A stretch of 34,957 nucleotides of DNA, from assembly GCA_002189035.1 (NCBI GenBank), contig NEEC01000352.1:1-34957 (forward strand), in the 5' to 3' direction. The notes beneath the pieces are model-generated. The model did not search any database. It was not told the origin of the DNA and saw only the letters and a program-made list of their open reading frames with translations. The position numbers were made by a program, and so were the translations under genes. Positions within the stretch are counted from its first letter, which is position 1. The number at the start of each line of letters is the position of its first letter. This document shows, in pieces, positions 1-10,981 of the stretch. Source of the stretch: Utricularia gibba. Lineage: Eukaryota > Streptophyta > Magnoliopsida > Lamiales > Lentibulariaceae.

Positions 1-190
1 TATTAGCCTTCAGATGTGCAACGAAGTGGCCACCACATTCGCGAAAATGTGACTCGGGACACCTGACTCGATGCGAATGTGATTTTTCATGCAAGACATA
101 TGTATTTCATGGGACGATGTGAAATTTTTTTCGAGATGATCATTTAAGATGCCATGGGTGTGTCCCTAGCCACAACCTCATGGTGGCCTC
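1..190 (+). repeat. Partial satellite unit at left edge
   Basis: The window opens inside a unit, about 150 bp past its anchor, in the tattagccttcag segment. It contains the rarer cacattcg form (a G to A change at a CpG) and a shortened gaaatttttttcg segment. The array therefore continues to the left of the window. Confidence 0.95.
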
Positions 191-1871
191 GTGCACTCTT
201 CGGTATCGAGTGGATATCTTGCAGGTGATGAGTCATGTTGCACATAGCATACCGTTTCGAAGCTCGTTCCGAGCCGGTCTTCTTTCGTGTTGAGAACTTG
301 TTCGTCCGAGGAGGCACAAATGCTCGAAAGATTGCCTTATATTAGCCTTCAGATGTGCAACGAAGTGGCCACCACGTTCGCGAAAATGTGACTCGGGACA
401 CCTGACTCGATGCGAATGTGATTTTTGACATGCAAGTATTTCATGGACGATGTGAAATTTTGATTTCGAGATGATCATTTAAGATGCCATGGGTGTGTCC
501 TAGCCACACCTCATGGTGGCCTCGTGCACTCTTCGGTATCGAGTGGATATCTTGCAAACGGTGATGAGTCATGTTGCACATATCATACCGTTTCGAAGCT
601 CGTTCCGAGCCGGTCTTTTTTTGTTGAGAACTTGTTCGTCCGAGAGGCACAAATGCTCGAAAGATTGCCTTATATTAGCCTTCAGATGTGCAACGAAGTG
701 GCCACCACGTTCGCGAAAATGTGACTCGGGACACCTGACTCGATGCGAATGTGATTTTTGACATGCAAGACATATGTATTTCATGGACGATGTGAAATTT
801 GATTTCGAGATGATCATTTAAGATGCCATGGTGTGTCCCTAGCCACAACCTCATGGTGGCCTCGTGCACTCTTCGGTATCGAGTGGATATCTTGCAAATG
901 GTGATGAGTCATGTTGCACATAGCATACCGTTTCGAAGCTCGTTCCGAGCCGGTCTTCTTTCGTGTTGAGACTTGTTCGTCCGAGGAGGCACAAATGCTC
1001 GAAAGATTGCCTTATATTAGCCTTCAGATGTGCAACGAAGTGGCCACCACGTTCGCGAAAATGTGACTCGGGACACCTGACTCGATGCGAATGTGATTTT
1101 TGGCATGCAAGACGTATGTATTTCATGGGACGATGTGAAATTTGGATTTCGAGATGATCATTTAAGATGCCATGGGTGTGTCCCTAGCCACAACCTCATG
1201 GTGGCCTCGTGCACTCTTCGGTATCGAGTGGATATCTTGCAAATGGTGATGAGTCATGTTGCACACATACCGTTTCGAAGCTCGTTCCGAGCCGGTCTTC
1301 TTTCGTGTTGAGAACTTGTTCGTCCGAGGAGGCACAAATGCTCGAAAGATTGCCTTATATTAGCCTTCAGATGTGCAACGAAGTGGCCACCACGTTCGCG
1401 AATGTGACTCGCCGACTCGATGCGAATGTGATTTTGACATGCAAGACATATGTATTTCATGGGACGATGTGAAATTTTTTTCGAGATGATCATTTAAGAT
1501 GCCATGGGTGTGTCCTAGCCACAACCTCATGGTGGCCTCGTGCACTCTTCGGTATCGAGTGGATATCTGGTGATGAGTCATGTTGCACATAGCATACCGT
1601 TTCGAAGCTCGTTCCGAGCCGGTCTTCTTTCGTGTTGAGAACTTGTTCGTCCGAGGAGGCACAAATGCTCGAAAGATTGCCTTATATTAGCCTTCAGATG
1701 TGCAACGAAGTGGCCACCACGTTCGCGAAAATGTGACTCGGGACACCTGACTCGATGCGAATGTGATTTTTGACATGCAAGACATATGTATTTCATGGAC
1801 GATGTGAAATTTGATTTCAGATGATCATTTAAGATGCCATGGTGTGTTAGCCACAACCTCATGGTGGCCTC

Positions 1872-2182
1872 GTGCACTCTTCGGTATCGATGGATATCTT
1901 TGGTGATGAGTCATGTTGCACATAGCATACCGTTTCGAAGCTCGTTCCGAGCCGGTCTTCTTTCGTGTTGAGAACTTGTTCGTCCGAGGAGGCACAAATG
2001 CTCGAAAGATTGCCTTATATTAGCCTTCAGAAAACGAAGTTTCGCGAAAATGTGACTCGGGACGACTCGATGCGAATGTGATTTTGACATGCAAGACATA
2101 TGTATTTCATGGGACGATGTGAAATTTTGGATTTCGAGATGATCATTTAATGGGTGTCTAGCCACAACCTCATGGTGGCCTC
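1872..2182 (+). repeat. Shortest intact-anchored unit (311 bp)
   Basis: This copy has three separate losses. In the cagatgtgcaacgaag stretch the bases after ttcag are altered (2031-2034), and ggccaccacg is missing at 2040/2041. Four bases are missing in gggacacctgac near 2063. The gatgcca and ccc of the tail are missing near 2150-2158. All other landmarks remain in order, so it is a decayed normal unit and not a different repeat. Confidence 0.85.
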
Positions 2183-2859
2183 GTGCACTCTTCGGTATCG
2201 AGTGGATATCTTGCAACGGTGATGAGTCATGTTGCACATACATACCGTTTCGAAGCTCGTTCCGAGCCGGTCTTCTTTCGTGTTGAGAACTTGTTCGTCC
2301 GAGGAGGCACAAATGCTCGAAAGATTGCCTTATATTAGCCTTCAGATGTGCAACGAAGTGGCCACCACGTTCGCGATGACTCGGGACACCTGACTCGATG
2401 CGAATGTGATTTTTGACATGCAAGACATATGTATTTCATGGACGATGTGAAATTTTGATTTCGAGATGATCATTTAAGATGCCATGGGTGTGTGAGCCAC
2501 AACCTCATGGTGGCCTCGTGCACTCTTCGGTATCGAGTGGATATCTTGCAAATGGTGATGAGTCATGTTGCACATATCATACCGTTTCGAAGCTCGTTCC
2601 GAGCCGGTCTTCTTTCGTGTTGAGACTTGTTCGTCCGAGGAGGCACAAATGCTCGAAAGATTGCCTTATATTAGCCTTCAGATGTGCAACGAAGTGGCCA
2701 CCACTTCGCGAAAATGTGACTCGGGACACCTGACTCGATGCGAATGTGATTTTCCATGCAAGACGTATGTATTTCATGGGACGATGTGAAATTTAGATTT
2801 CGAGATGATCATTTAAGATGCCATGGGTGTGTCCCTAGCCACAACCTCATGGTGGCCTC

Positions 2860-3519
2860 GTGCACTCTTCGGTATCGAGTGGATATCTTGCAAATGGTGA
2901 TGAGTCATGTTGCACATAGCATACCGTTTCGAAGCTCGTTCCGAGCCGGTCTTCTTTCGTGTTGAGAACTTGTTCGTCCGAGGAGGCACAAATGCTCGAA
3001 AGATTGCCTTATATTAGCCTTCAGATGTGCAACGAAGTGGCCACCACGTTCGCGACTCGGGACACCTGACTCGATGCGAATGTGATTTTTGACATGCAAG
3101 ACATATGTATTTCATGGACGATGTGAATTTGATTTCGAGATGATCATTTAAGATGCCATGGGTGTGTTAGCCACAACCTCATGGTGGCCTCGTGCACTCT
3201 TCGGTATCGAGTGGATATCTTGCAAGGTGATGAGTCATGTTGCACATAGCATACCGTTTCGAAGCTCGTTCCGAGCCGGTCTTCTTTCGTGTTGAGAACT
3301 TGTTCGTCCGAGGAGGCACAAATGCTCGAAAGATTGCCTTATATTAGCCTTCAGATGTGCAACGAAGTGGCCACCACGTTCGCGACTCGGGACACCTGAC
3401 TCGATGCGAATGTGATTTTTGACATGCAAGACATATGTATTTCATGGGACGATGTGAAATTTTGATTTCGAGATGATCATTTAAGGGTGTGTCCCTAGCC
3501 ACAACCTCATGGTGGCCTC
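2860..3519 (+). repeat. Adjacent units sharing an 8 bp deletion
   Basis: Both copies read cgcgactcgg at 3051-3060 and 3381-3390, where the normal unit has gcgaaaatgtgactc. The two junctions are 330 bp apart. They differ elsewhere (gcaaatggtg against gcaaggtg; catggacg against catgggacg), so this is not one segment simply duplicated without further change. Confidence 0.8.
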
Positions 3520-5882
3520 GTGCACTCTTCGGTATCGAGTGGATATCTTGCAAACGGTGATGAGTCATGTTGCACATATCATACCGTTTCGAAGCTCGTT
3601 CCGAGCCGGTCTTCTTTCGTGTTGAGAACTTGTTCGTCCGAGGAGGCACAATGCTCGAAAGATTGCCTTATATTAGCCTTCAGATGTGCAACGAAGTGGC
3701 CACCACGTTCGCGAAAATGTGACTCGGGACACCTGACTCGATGCGAATGTGATTTTGACATGCAAGACATATGTATTTCATGGGACGATGTGAAATTTTT
3801 TTCGAGATGATCATTTAAGATGCCATGGGTGTGTCCCTAGCCACAACCTCATGGTGGCCTCGTGCACTCTTCGGTATCGAGTGGATATCTTGCAAACGGT
3901 GATGAGTCATGTTGCACATATCATACCGTTTCGAAGCTCGTTCCGAGCCGGTCTTCTTTCGTGTTGAGAACTTGTTCGTCCGAGGAGGCACAATGCTCGA
4001 AAGATTGCCTTATATTAGCCTTCAGATGTGCAACGAAGTGGCCACCACGTTCGCGATGTGACTCGGGACACCTGACTCGATGCGAATGTGATTTTTGACA
4101 TGCAAGACATATGTATTTCATGGACGATGTGAAATTTTGGATTTCGAGATGATCATTTAAGATGCCATGGTGTGTCCCTAGCCACAACCTCATGGTGGCC
4201 TCGTGCACTCTTCGGTATCGAGTGGATATCTTGCAAACGGTGATGAGTCATGTTGCACATATCATACCGTTTCGAAGCTCGTTCCGAGCCGGTCTTCTTT
4301 CGTGTTGAGAACTTGTTCAGAGGCACAAATGCTCGAAAGATTGCCTTATATTAGCCTTCAGATGTGCAACGAAGTGGCCACCACGTTCGCGAAATGTGAC
4401 TCGGACACCTGACTCGATGCGAATGTGATTTTTGACATGCAAGACGTATGTATTTCATGGGACGATGTGAAATTTTTTCGAGATGATCATTTAAGATGCC
4501 ATGGGTGTGTCCCTAGCCACAACCTCATGGTGGCCTCGTGCACTCTTCGGTATCGAGTGGATATCTTGCAAACGGTGATGAGTCATGTTGCACATACATA
4601 CCGTTTCGAAGCTCGAAGCCGGTCTTCTTTCGTGTTGAGAACTTGTTCGTCCGAGGAGGCACAAATGCTCGAAAGATTGCCTTATATTAGCCTTCAGATG
4701 TGCAACGAAGTGGCCACCACGTTCGCGAAAATGTGACTCGGGACACCGACTCGATGCGAATGTGATTTTTGACATGCAAGACATATGTATTTCATGGACG
4801 ATGTGAAATTTGATTTCGAGATGATCATTTAAGATGCCATGGTGTGTCCCTAGCCACAACCTCATGGTGGCCTCGTGCACTCTTCGGTATCGAGTGGATA
4901 TCTTTGGTGATGAGTCATGTTGCACATAGCATACCGTTTCGAAGCTCGTTCCGAGCCGGTCTTCTTTCGTGTTGAGAACTTGTTCGTCCGAGGAGGCACA
5001 AATGCTCGAAAGATTGCCTTATATTAGCCTTCAGATGTGCAACGAAGTGGCCACCACGTTCGCGAAAATGTGACTCGGGACACCTGACTCGATGCGAATG
5101 TGATTTTCATGCAACATATGTATTTCATGGACGATGTGAAATTTGATTTCGAGATGATCATTTAAGATGCATGGGTGTGTCCCTAGCCACAACCTCATGG
5201 TGGCCTCGTGCACTCTTCGGTATCGAGTGGATATCTTGCAAACGGTGATGAGTCATGTTGCACATATCATACCGTTTCGAAGCTCGTTCCGAGCCGGTCT
5301 TCTTTCGTGTTGAGAACTTGTTCGTCCGAGGAGGCAAAATGCTCGAAAGATTGCCTTATATTAGCCTTCAGATGTGCAACGAAGTGGCCACCACGTTCGC
5401 GATGTGACTCGGGACACCGACTCGATGCGAATGTGATTTTTGACATGCAAGACATATGTATTTCATGGGACGATGTGAAATTTTGGATTTCGAGATGATC
5501 ATTTAAGATGCCATGGTGTGTCGCCACAACCTCATGGTGGCCTCGTGCACTCTTCGGTATCGAGTGGATATCTTGCAAACGGTGATGAGTCATGTTGCAC
5601 ATATCATACCGTTTCGAAGCTCGTTCCGAGCCGGTCTTCTTTCGTGTTGAGAACTTGTTCGTCCGAGGAGGCACAAATGCTCGAAAGATTGCCTTATATT
5701 AGCCTTCAGATGTGCAACGAAGTGGCCACCACGTTCGCGAAAATGACTCGGGACACCTGACTCGATGCGAATGTGATTTTGACATGCAAGACATATGTAT
5801 TTCATGGACGATGTGAAATTTGGATTTCGAGATGATCATTTAAGATGCCATGGTGTGTTAGCCACAACCTCATGGTGGCCTC

Positions 5883-6203
5883 GTGCACTCTTCGTATCGA
5901 GTGGATATCTTGCAAACGGTGATGAGTCATGTTGCACATAGCATACCGTTTCGAAGCTCGTTCCCGTGTTGAGAACTTGTTCGTCCGAGGAGGCACAAAT
6001 GCTCGAAAGATTGCCTTATTAGCCTTCAGATGTGCAACGAAGTGGCCACCACGTTCGTGTGACTCGGGACACCTGACTCGATGCGAATGTGATTTTTGAC
6101 ATGCAAGACATATGTATTTCATGGACGATGTGAAATTTCAGATTTCGAGATGATCATTTAAGATGCCATGGGTGTGTCCTAGCCACAACCTCATGGTGGC
6201 CTC
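5883..6203 (+). repeat. Unit with 15 bp deletion at the dyad
   Basis: After cgaagctcgttcc (ending at 5964) the sequence jumps to cgtgttgag, losing about 15 bp (the gagccggtcttct stretch). The copy is 321 bp long. The loss removes the 3' arm of the GCTCG/CGAGC dyad. Confidence 0.85.
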
Positions 6204-8917
6204 GTGCACTCTTCGGTATCGAGTGGATATCTTGCAAACGGTGATGAGTCATGTTGCACATATCATACCGTTTCGAAGCTCGTTCCGAGCCGGTCTTCTT
6301 TCGTGTTGAGAACTTGTTCGTCCGAGGAGGCACAAATGCTCGAAAGATTGCCTTATATTAGCCTTCAGATGTGCAACGAAGTGGCCACCACGTTCGCGAA
6401 TGTGACTCGGGACACCGACTCGATGCGAATGTGATTTTTGACATGCAAGACATATGTATTTCATGGGACGATGTGAAATTTGGATTTCGAGATGATCATT
6501 TAAGATGCCATGGGTGTGTTAGCCACAACCTCATGGTGGCCTCGTGCACTCTTCGGTATCGAGTGATATCTTGCAAACGGTGATGAGTCATGTTGCACAT
6601 ATCATACGTTTCGAAGCTCGTTCCGAGCCGTCTTCTTTCGTGTTGAGAACTTGTTCGTCCGAGGAGGCACAAATGCTCGAAAGATTGCCTTATATTAGCC
6701 TTCAGATGTGCAACGAAGTGGCCACCACGTTCGCGAAAATGTGACTCGGGACACCTGACTCGATGCGAATGTGATTTTGACATGCAAGACGTATGTATTT
6801 CATGGACGATGTGAAATTTTGATTTCGAGATGATCATTTAAGATGCCATGGGTGTGTCCCTAGCCACAACCTCATGGTGGCCTCGTGCACTCTTCGGTAT
6901 CGAGTGGATATCTTGCAAACGGTGATGAGTCATGTTGCACATAGCATACCGTTTCGAAGCTCGTTCCGAGCCGGTCTTCTTTCGTGTTGAGAACTTGTTC
7001 GTCCGAGGAGGCACAAATGCTCGAAAGATTGCCTTATATTAGCCTTCAGATGTGCAACGAAGTGGCCACCACGTTCGCGAAAATGTGACTCGGGACACCT
7101 GACTCGATGCGAATGTGATTTTGACATGCAAGACATATGTATTTCATGGGACGATGTGAAATTTGTTTCGAGATGATCATTTAAGATGCCATGGGTGTGT
7201 CCCTAGCCACAACCTCATGGTGGCCTCGTGCACTCTTCGGTATCGAGTGGATATCTTGCAAATGGTGATGAGTCATGTTGCACATAGCATACCGTTTCGA
7301 AGCTCGTTCCGAGCCGGTCTTCTTTCGTGTTGAGAACTTGTTCGTCCGAGGAGGCACAAATGCTCGAAAGATTGCCTTATATTTCAGATGTGCAACGAAG
7401 TGGCCACCACGTTCGCGAAAATGTGACTCGGGACACCTGACTCGATGCGAATGTGATTTTGACATGCAAGACATATGTATTTCATGGACGATGAAATTTT
7501 GGATTTCGAGATGATCATTTAAGATGCCATGGGTGTGTCCTAGCCACAACCTCATGGTGGCCTCGTGCACTCTTCGGTATCGAGTGGATATCTTGCAAAC
7601 GGTGATGAGTCATGTTGCACATAGCATACCGTTTCGAAGCTCGTTCCGAGCCGGTCTTCTTTCGTGTTGAGAACTTGTTCGTCCGAGGAGGCACAAATGC
7701 TCGAAAGATTGCCTTATATTAGCCTTCAGATGTGCAACGAAGTGGCCACCACGTTCGCGAAAATGTGACTCGGGACACCTGACTCGATGCGAATGTGATT
7801 TGACATGCAAGACATATGTATTTCATGGACGATGTGAATTTCGGATTTCGAGATGATCATTTAAGATGCCATGGTGTGTCCCTAGCCACAACCTCATGGT
7901 GGCCTCGTGCACTCTTCGGTATCGAGTGGATATCTTGCAAATGGTGATGAGTCATGTTGCACATATCATACCGTTTCGAAGCTCGTTCCGAGCCGGTCTT
8001 CTTTCGTGTTGAGAACTTGTTCGTCCGAGGAGGCACAAATGCTCGAAAGATTGCCTTATATTAGCCTTCAGATGTGCAACGAAGTGGCCACTTCGCGAAA
8101 ATGTGACTCGGGAGACTCGATGCGAATGTGATTTTTGACATGCAAACATATGTATTTCATGGACGATGTGAAATTTGATTTCGAGATGATCATTTAAGAT
8201 GCCATGGGTGTGTCCTAGCCACAACCTCATGGTGGCCTCGTGCACTCTTCGGTATCGAGTGGATATCTTGCAAACGGTGATGAGTCATGTTGCACATAGC
8301 ATACCGTTTCGAAGCTCGTTCCGAGCCGGTCTTCTTTCGTGTTGAGAACTTGTTCGTCCGAGGAGGCACAAATGCTCGAAAGATTGCCTTATATTAGCCT
8401 TCAGATGTGCAACGAAGTGGCCACCACGTTCGCGAAATGTGACTCGGACACCTGACTCGATGCGAATGTGATTTTTGACATGCAAACATATGTATTTCAT
8501 GGGACGATGTGAAATTTGGATTTCGAGATGATCATTTAAGATGCCATGGGTGTGTCCCTAGCCACAACCTCATGGTGGCCTCGTGCACTCTTCGGTATCG
8601 AGTGGATATCTTGCAAACGGTGATGAGTCATGTTGCACATATACCGTTTCGAAGCTCGTTCCGAGCCGTCTTCTTTCGTGTTGAGAACTTGTTCGTCCGA
8701 GGAGGCACAAATGCTCGAAAGATTGCCTTATATTAGCCTTCAGATGTGCAACGAAGTGGCCACCACGTTCGCGAATGTGACTCGGGACACCTGACTCGAT
8801 GCGAATGTGATTTTTGACATGCAAGACATATGTATTTCATGGACGATGTGAAATTTGGATTTCGAGATGATCATTTAAGATGCCATGGGTGTGTAGCCAC
8901 AACCTCATGGTGGCCTC

Positions 8918-9281
8918 GTGCACTCTTCGGTATCGAGTGGATATCTTGCAAACGGTGATGAGTCATGTTGCACATAGCATACCGTTTCGAAGCTCGTTCC
9001 GACCGTTTCGAAGCTCGTTCCGAGCCGGTCTTCTTTCGTGTTGAGAACTTGTTCGTCCGAGGAGGCACAAATGCTCGAAAGATTGCCTTATATTAGCCTT
9101 CAGATGTGCAACGAAGTGGCCACCACATTCGCGAAAATGTGACTCGGGACACCTGACTCGATGCGAATGTGATTTTTGACATGCAACGTATGTATTTCAT
9201 GGACGATGTGAAATTTTGATTTCGAGATGATCATTTAAGATGCCATGGGTGTGTCCCTAGCCACAACCTCATGGTGGCCTC
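8918..9281 (+). repeat. Longest unit (364 bp), with internal 21 bp duplication
   Basis: This is the only copy much longer than consensus. The excess is explained by an exact 21 bp direct duplication at 8982-9002 and 9003-9023, just upstream of gagccggtc. It also carries the cacattcg and acgtatg variants. Confidence 0.92.
8982..9023 (+). repeat. Exact 21 bp tandem duplication
   Basis: The segment from ccgtttcgaagc to cgttccga occurs twice without a mismatch or spacer. It spans the TTCGAA site and most of the GCTCG-TTC-CGAGC dyad. Replication slippage at the dyad is a plausible cause. No other copy in the window shows it. Confidence 0.93.
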
Positions 9282-9667
9282 GTGCACTCTTCGGTATCGA
9301 GTGGATATCTTGCAAACGGTGATGAGTCATGTTGCACATATCATACCGTTTCGAAGCTCGTTCCGAGCCGGTCTTCTTTCGTGTTGAGAACTTGTTCGTC
9401 CGAGGAGGCACAAATGCTCGAAAGATTGCCTTATATTAGCCTTCAGATGTGCAACGAAGTGGCCACCACGTTCGCGAAAATGTGACTCGGGACACCTGAC
9501 TCGATGCGAATGTGATTTTTGACATGCAAAACATATGTATTTCATGTGACGATGTGAAATTTCGGATTTCGAGATGATCATTTAAGATGCCATGGGTGTG
9601 TCCTAGCCACAACCTCATGGTGGCCTCGTGCACTCTTCGGTATCGAGTGGATATCTTGCAAACGGTG

Positions 9668-9676
9668 ATGAGTCAT
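9668..9676. promoter_or_regulatory. ATGAGTCAT, an AP-1/GCN4-type bZIP site (reference copy)
   Basis: The nine bases ATGAGTCAT form a palindrome around the central G and contain TGAGTCA, the classical GCN4/AP-1 core. The site is present in nearly every unit; one exception near 13110 has an inserted ag. The unit also has two TGACTCG half-matches about 15 bp apart, after TTCGCGAA. Binding in vivo is not shown, and the match may be incidental to an amplified sequence. Confidence 0.4.
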
Positions 9677-9701
9677 GTTGCACATATCATACCGTTTCGA
9701 A

Positions 9702-9714
9702 GCTCGTTCCGAGC
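9702..9714. other. GCTCG-TTC-CGAGC dyad (reference copy)
   Basis: Five bases, GCTCG, are followed after a three-base TTC loop by their exact reverse complement CGAGC. The stem is short and would be a weak hairpin alone. It is flanked by TTCGAA upstream and ccgg downstream. Six of the larger indels in this array fall at or next to it (5964, 8982-9023, 16920, 22632, 30462, 33155). Confidence 0.7.
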
Positions 9715-9824
9715 CGGTCTTCTTTCGTGTTGAGAACTTGTTCGTCCGAGGAGGCACAAATGCTCGAAAGATTGCCTTATATTAGCCTTCAGATGTGCAA
9801 CGAAGTGGCCACCACGTTCGCGAA

Positions 9825-9973
9825 AATGTGACTCGGGACACCTGACTCGATGCGAATGTGATTTTTGACATGCAAGACGTATGTATTTCATGGGACGATG
9901 TGAAATTTAGATTTCGAGATGATCATTTAAGATGCCATGGGTGTGTCCCTAGCCACAACCTCATGGTGGCCTC
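9825..9973 (+). repeat. Variable tail of the unit (reference copy)
   Basis: Most recurrent small variants fall in this ~150 bp. They include cggg/cgg, gcaagac/gcaaaac/gcaaac, acatatg/acgtatg, catgggacg/catggacg/catgtgacg, several forms of the T-rich run after gtgaaa, ccatggg/ccatgg/ccatcgg or loss of ccat, ccctagcc/cctagcc/ctagcc/ggctagcc, and acaacctc/acaactc/cacctc. Many are homopolymer length changes, so some may be sequencing error. Confidence 0.6.
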
Positions 9974-10967
9974 GTGCACTCTTCGGTATCGAGTGGATAT
10001 CTTGCAAACGGTGATGAGTCATGTTGCACATATCATACCGTTTCGAAGCTCGTTCCGAGCCGGTCTTCTTTCGTGTTGAGAACTTGTTCGTCCGAGGAGG
10101 CACAAATGCTCGAAAGATTGCCTTATATTAGCCTTCAGATGTGCAACGAAGTGGCCACCACGTTCGCGAAAATGTGACTCGGGACACCTGACTCGATGCG
10201 AATGTGATTTTTGACATGCAAGACATATGTATTTCATGACGATGTGAAATTTGGATTTCGAGATGATCATTTAAGATGCCATGGGTGTGTCCTAGCCACA
10301 ACCTCATGGTGGCCTCGTGCACTCTTCGGTATCGAGTGGATATCTTGCAAACGGTGATGAGTCATGTTGCTACCGTTTCGAAGCTCGTTCCGAGCCGGTC
10401 TTCTTTCGTGTTGAGAACTTGTTCGTCCGAGGAGGCACAAATGCTCGAAAGATTGCCTTATATTAGCCTTCAGATGTGCAACGAAGTGGCCACCACGTTC
10501 GCGAAAATGTGACTCGGGACACCTGACTCGATGCGAATGTGATTTTTGACATGCAAGACATATGTATTTCATGGGACGATGTGAAATTTCGATTTCGAGA
10601 TGATCATTTAAGATGCCATGGTGTGTCCCTAGCCACAACCTCATGGTGGCCTCGTGCACTCTTCGGTATCGAGTGGATATCTTGCAAACGGTGATGAGTC
10701 ATGTTGCACATAGCATACCGTTTCGAAGCTCGTTCCGAGCCGGTCTTCTTTCGTGTTGAGAACTTGTTCGTCCGAGGAGGCACAAATGCTCGAAAGATTG
10801 CCTTATATTAGCCTTCAGATGTGCAACGAAGTGGCCACCACGTTCGCGAAAATGTGACTCGGGACACCTGACTCGATGCGAATGTGATTTTTGATGCAAA
10901 CATATGTATTTCATGTGACGATGTGAAATTTCGGATTTCGAGATGATCATTTAAGATGCCATGGGTG

Positions 10968-10981
10968 TGTGGCTAGCCACA
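10968..10981. other. 14 bp perfect palindrome TGTGGCTAGCCACA
   Basis: Here ccctagcc of the normal tail is replaced by ggctagcc, which makes a perfect 14 bp palindrome centred on GCTAGC. It lies just before the anchor at 10998, in a unit that follows a catgtgacg variant. The other copies are at 18177, 20913, 22198, 26291, 26630 and 29025. Confidence 0.9.

Larger units (their letters stand above)
1..8917 (+). repeat. Array domain 1: heterogeneous, deletion-rich copies
   Basis: Anchors are at 191, 524, 864, 1209, 1540, 1872, 2183, 2518, 2860, 3192, 3520, 3862, 4203, 4538, 4875, 5208, 5545, 5883, 6204, 6544, 6885, 7228, 7565, 7907, 8240, 8583 and 8918. Mean spacing is ~336 bp (range 311-345), shorter than in the next domain. 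Almost every copy has its own set of 1-10 bp losses. Neighbours often share a loss: the copies at 3520 and 3862 both have cacaatgctc, and those at 2860 and 3192 share an 8 bp loss. The acgtatg variant occurs at 1112, 2763, 4444 and 6789, that is 5, 5 and 7 copies apart. No catgtgacg variant is seen. This could be an older, less homogenised part of the array, or a poorly polished part of the assembly. Confidence 0.8.
9628..9824 (+). repeat. Conserved core of the unit (reference copy)
   Basis: Across the ~103 copies, the span from the anchor to TTCGCGAA shows only a few recurrent substitution sites: aacgg/aatgg, tatcat/tagcat, gaggaggcac/gaggctgcac and cacgttcg/cacattcg. Long stretches such as ctcgaaagattgcc and caacgaagtggcc are almost unchanged. 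Larger indels do hit this core, mainly at the dyad. The conservation was judged by eye, not from a computed alignment. Confidence 0.65.
9628..9973 (+). repeat. Reference full-length satellite unit (346 bp, A-type)
   Basis: This copy has no obvious loss relative to the majority sequence and is a useful reference. In order it holds: the anchor gtgcactctt; GATATC; a GATGAGTCATG bZIP-like site; TTCGAA followed by the GCTCG-TTC-CGAGC dyad; ctcgaaagattgcc; the GTGGCCAC palindrome; TTCGCGAA; two TGACTCG copies; the acgtatg variant; the gatgatcatttaag run; CCATGG; and ccctagccac. About 345 bp is close to twice a nucleosome repeat. It is divisible by three in many copies, which explains recurring short open frames. 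Confidence 0.9.

Noticed and set aside
1112-6795. Five-copy higher-order repeat in the first 9 kb, from acgtatg at copies 3, 8 and 13
   Set aside because: The next occurrence is at copy 20, and other variants do not follow a five-copy period, so three evenly spaced sites are not enough.
9665-9705. Hammerhead ribozyme core (gtgatgag followed later by cgaa)
   Set aside because: The required CTGATGA core is not present on either strand of the consensus, and the flanking bases do not form the needed stems.
9730-9755. CENP-B box
   Set aside because: The nearest match, gttcgtccgaggaggc, has the TTCG and central A, but AGGC where CGGG is required. No copy I saw meets the consensus.
9628-9831. Recurring 67-codon plus-strand frame starting at the GTG anchor
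   Set aside because: It is exactly repeated in dozens of units only because the DNA is repeated. It starts at GTG, has no promoter or start context, and is destroyed by frame-changing losses in many copies.
9860-9880. CATGCA (RY-like B3-domain motif) in gacatgcaag
   Set aside because: A six-base match is expected often by chance, and there is no promoter context.
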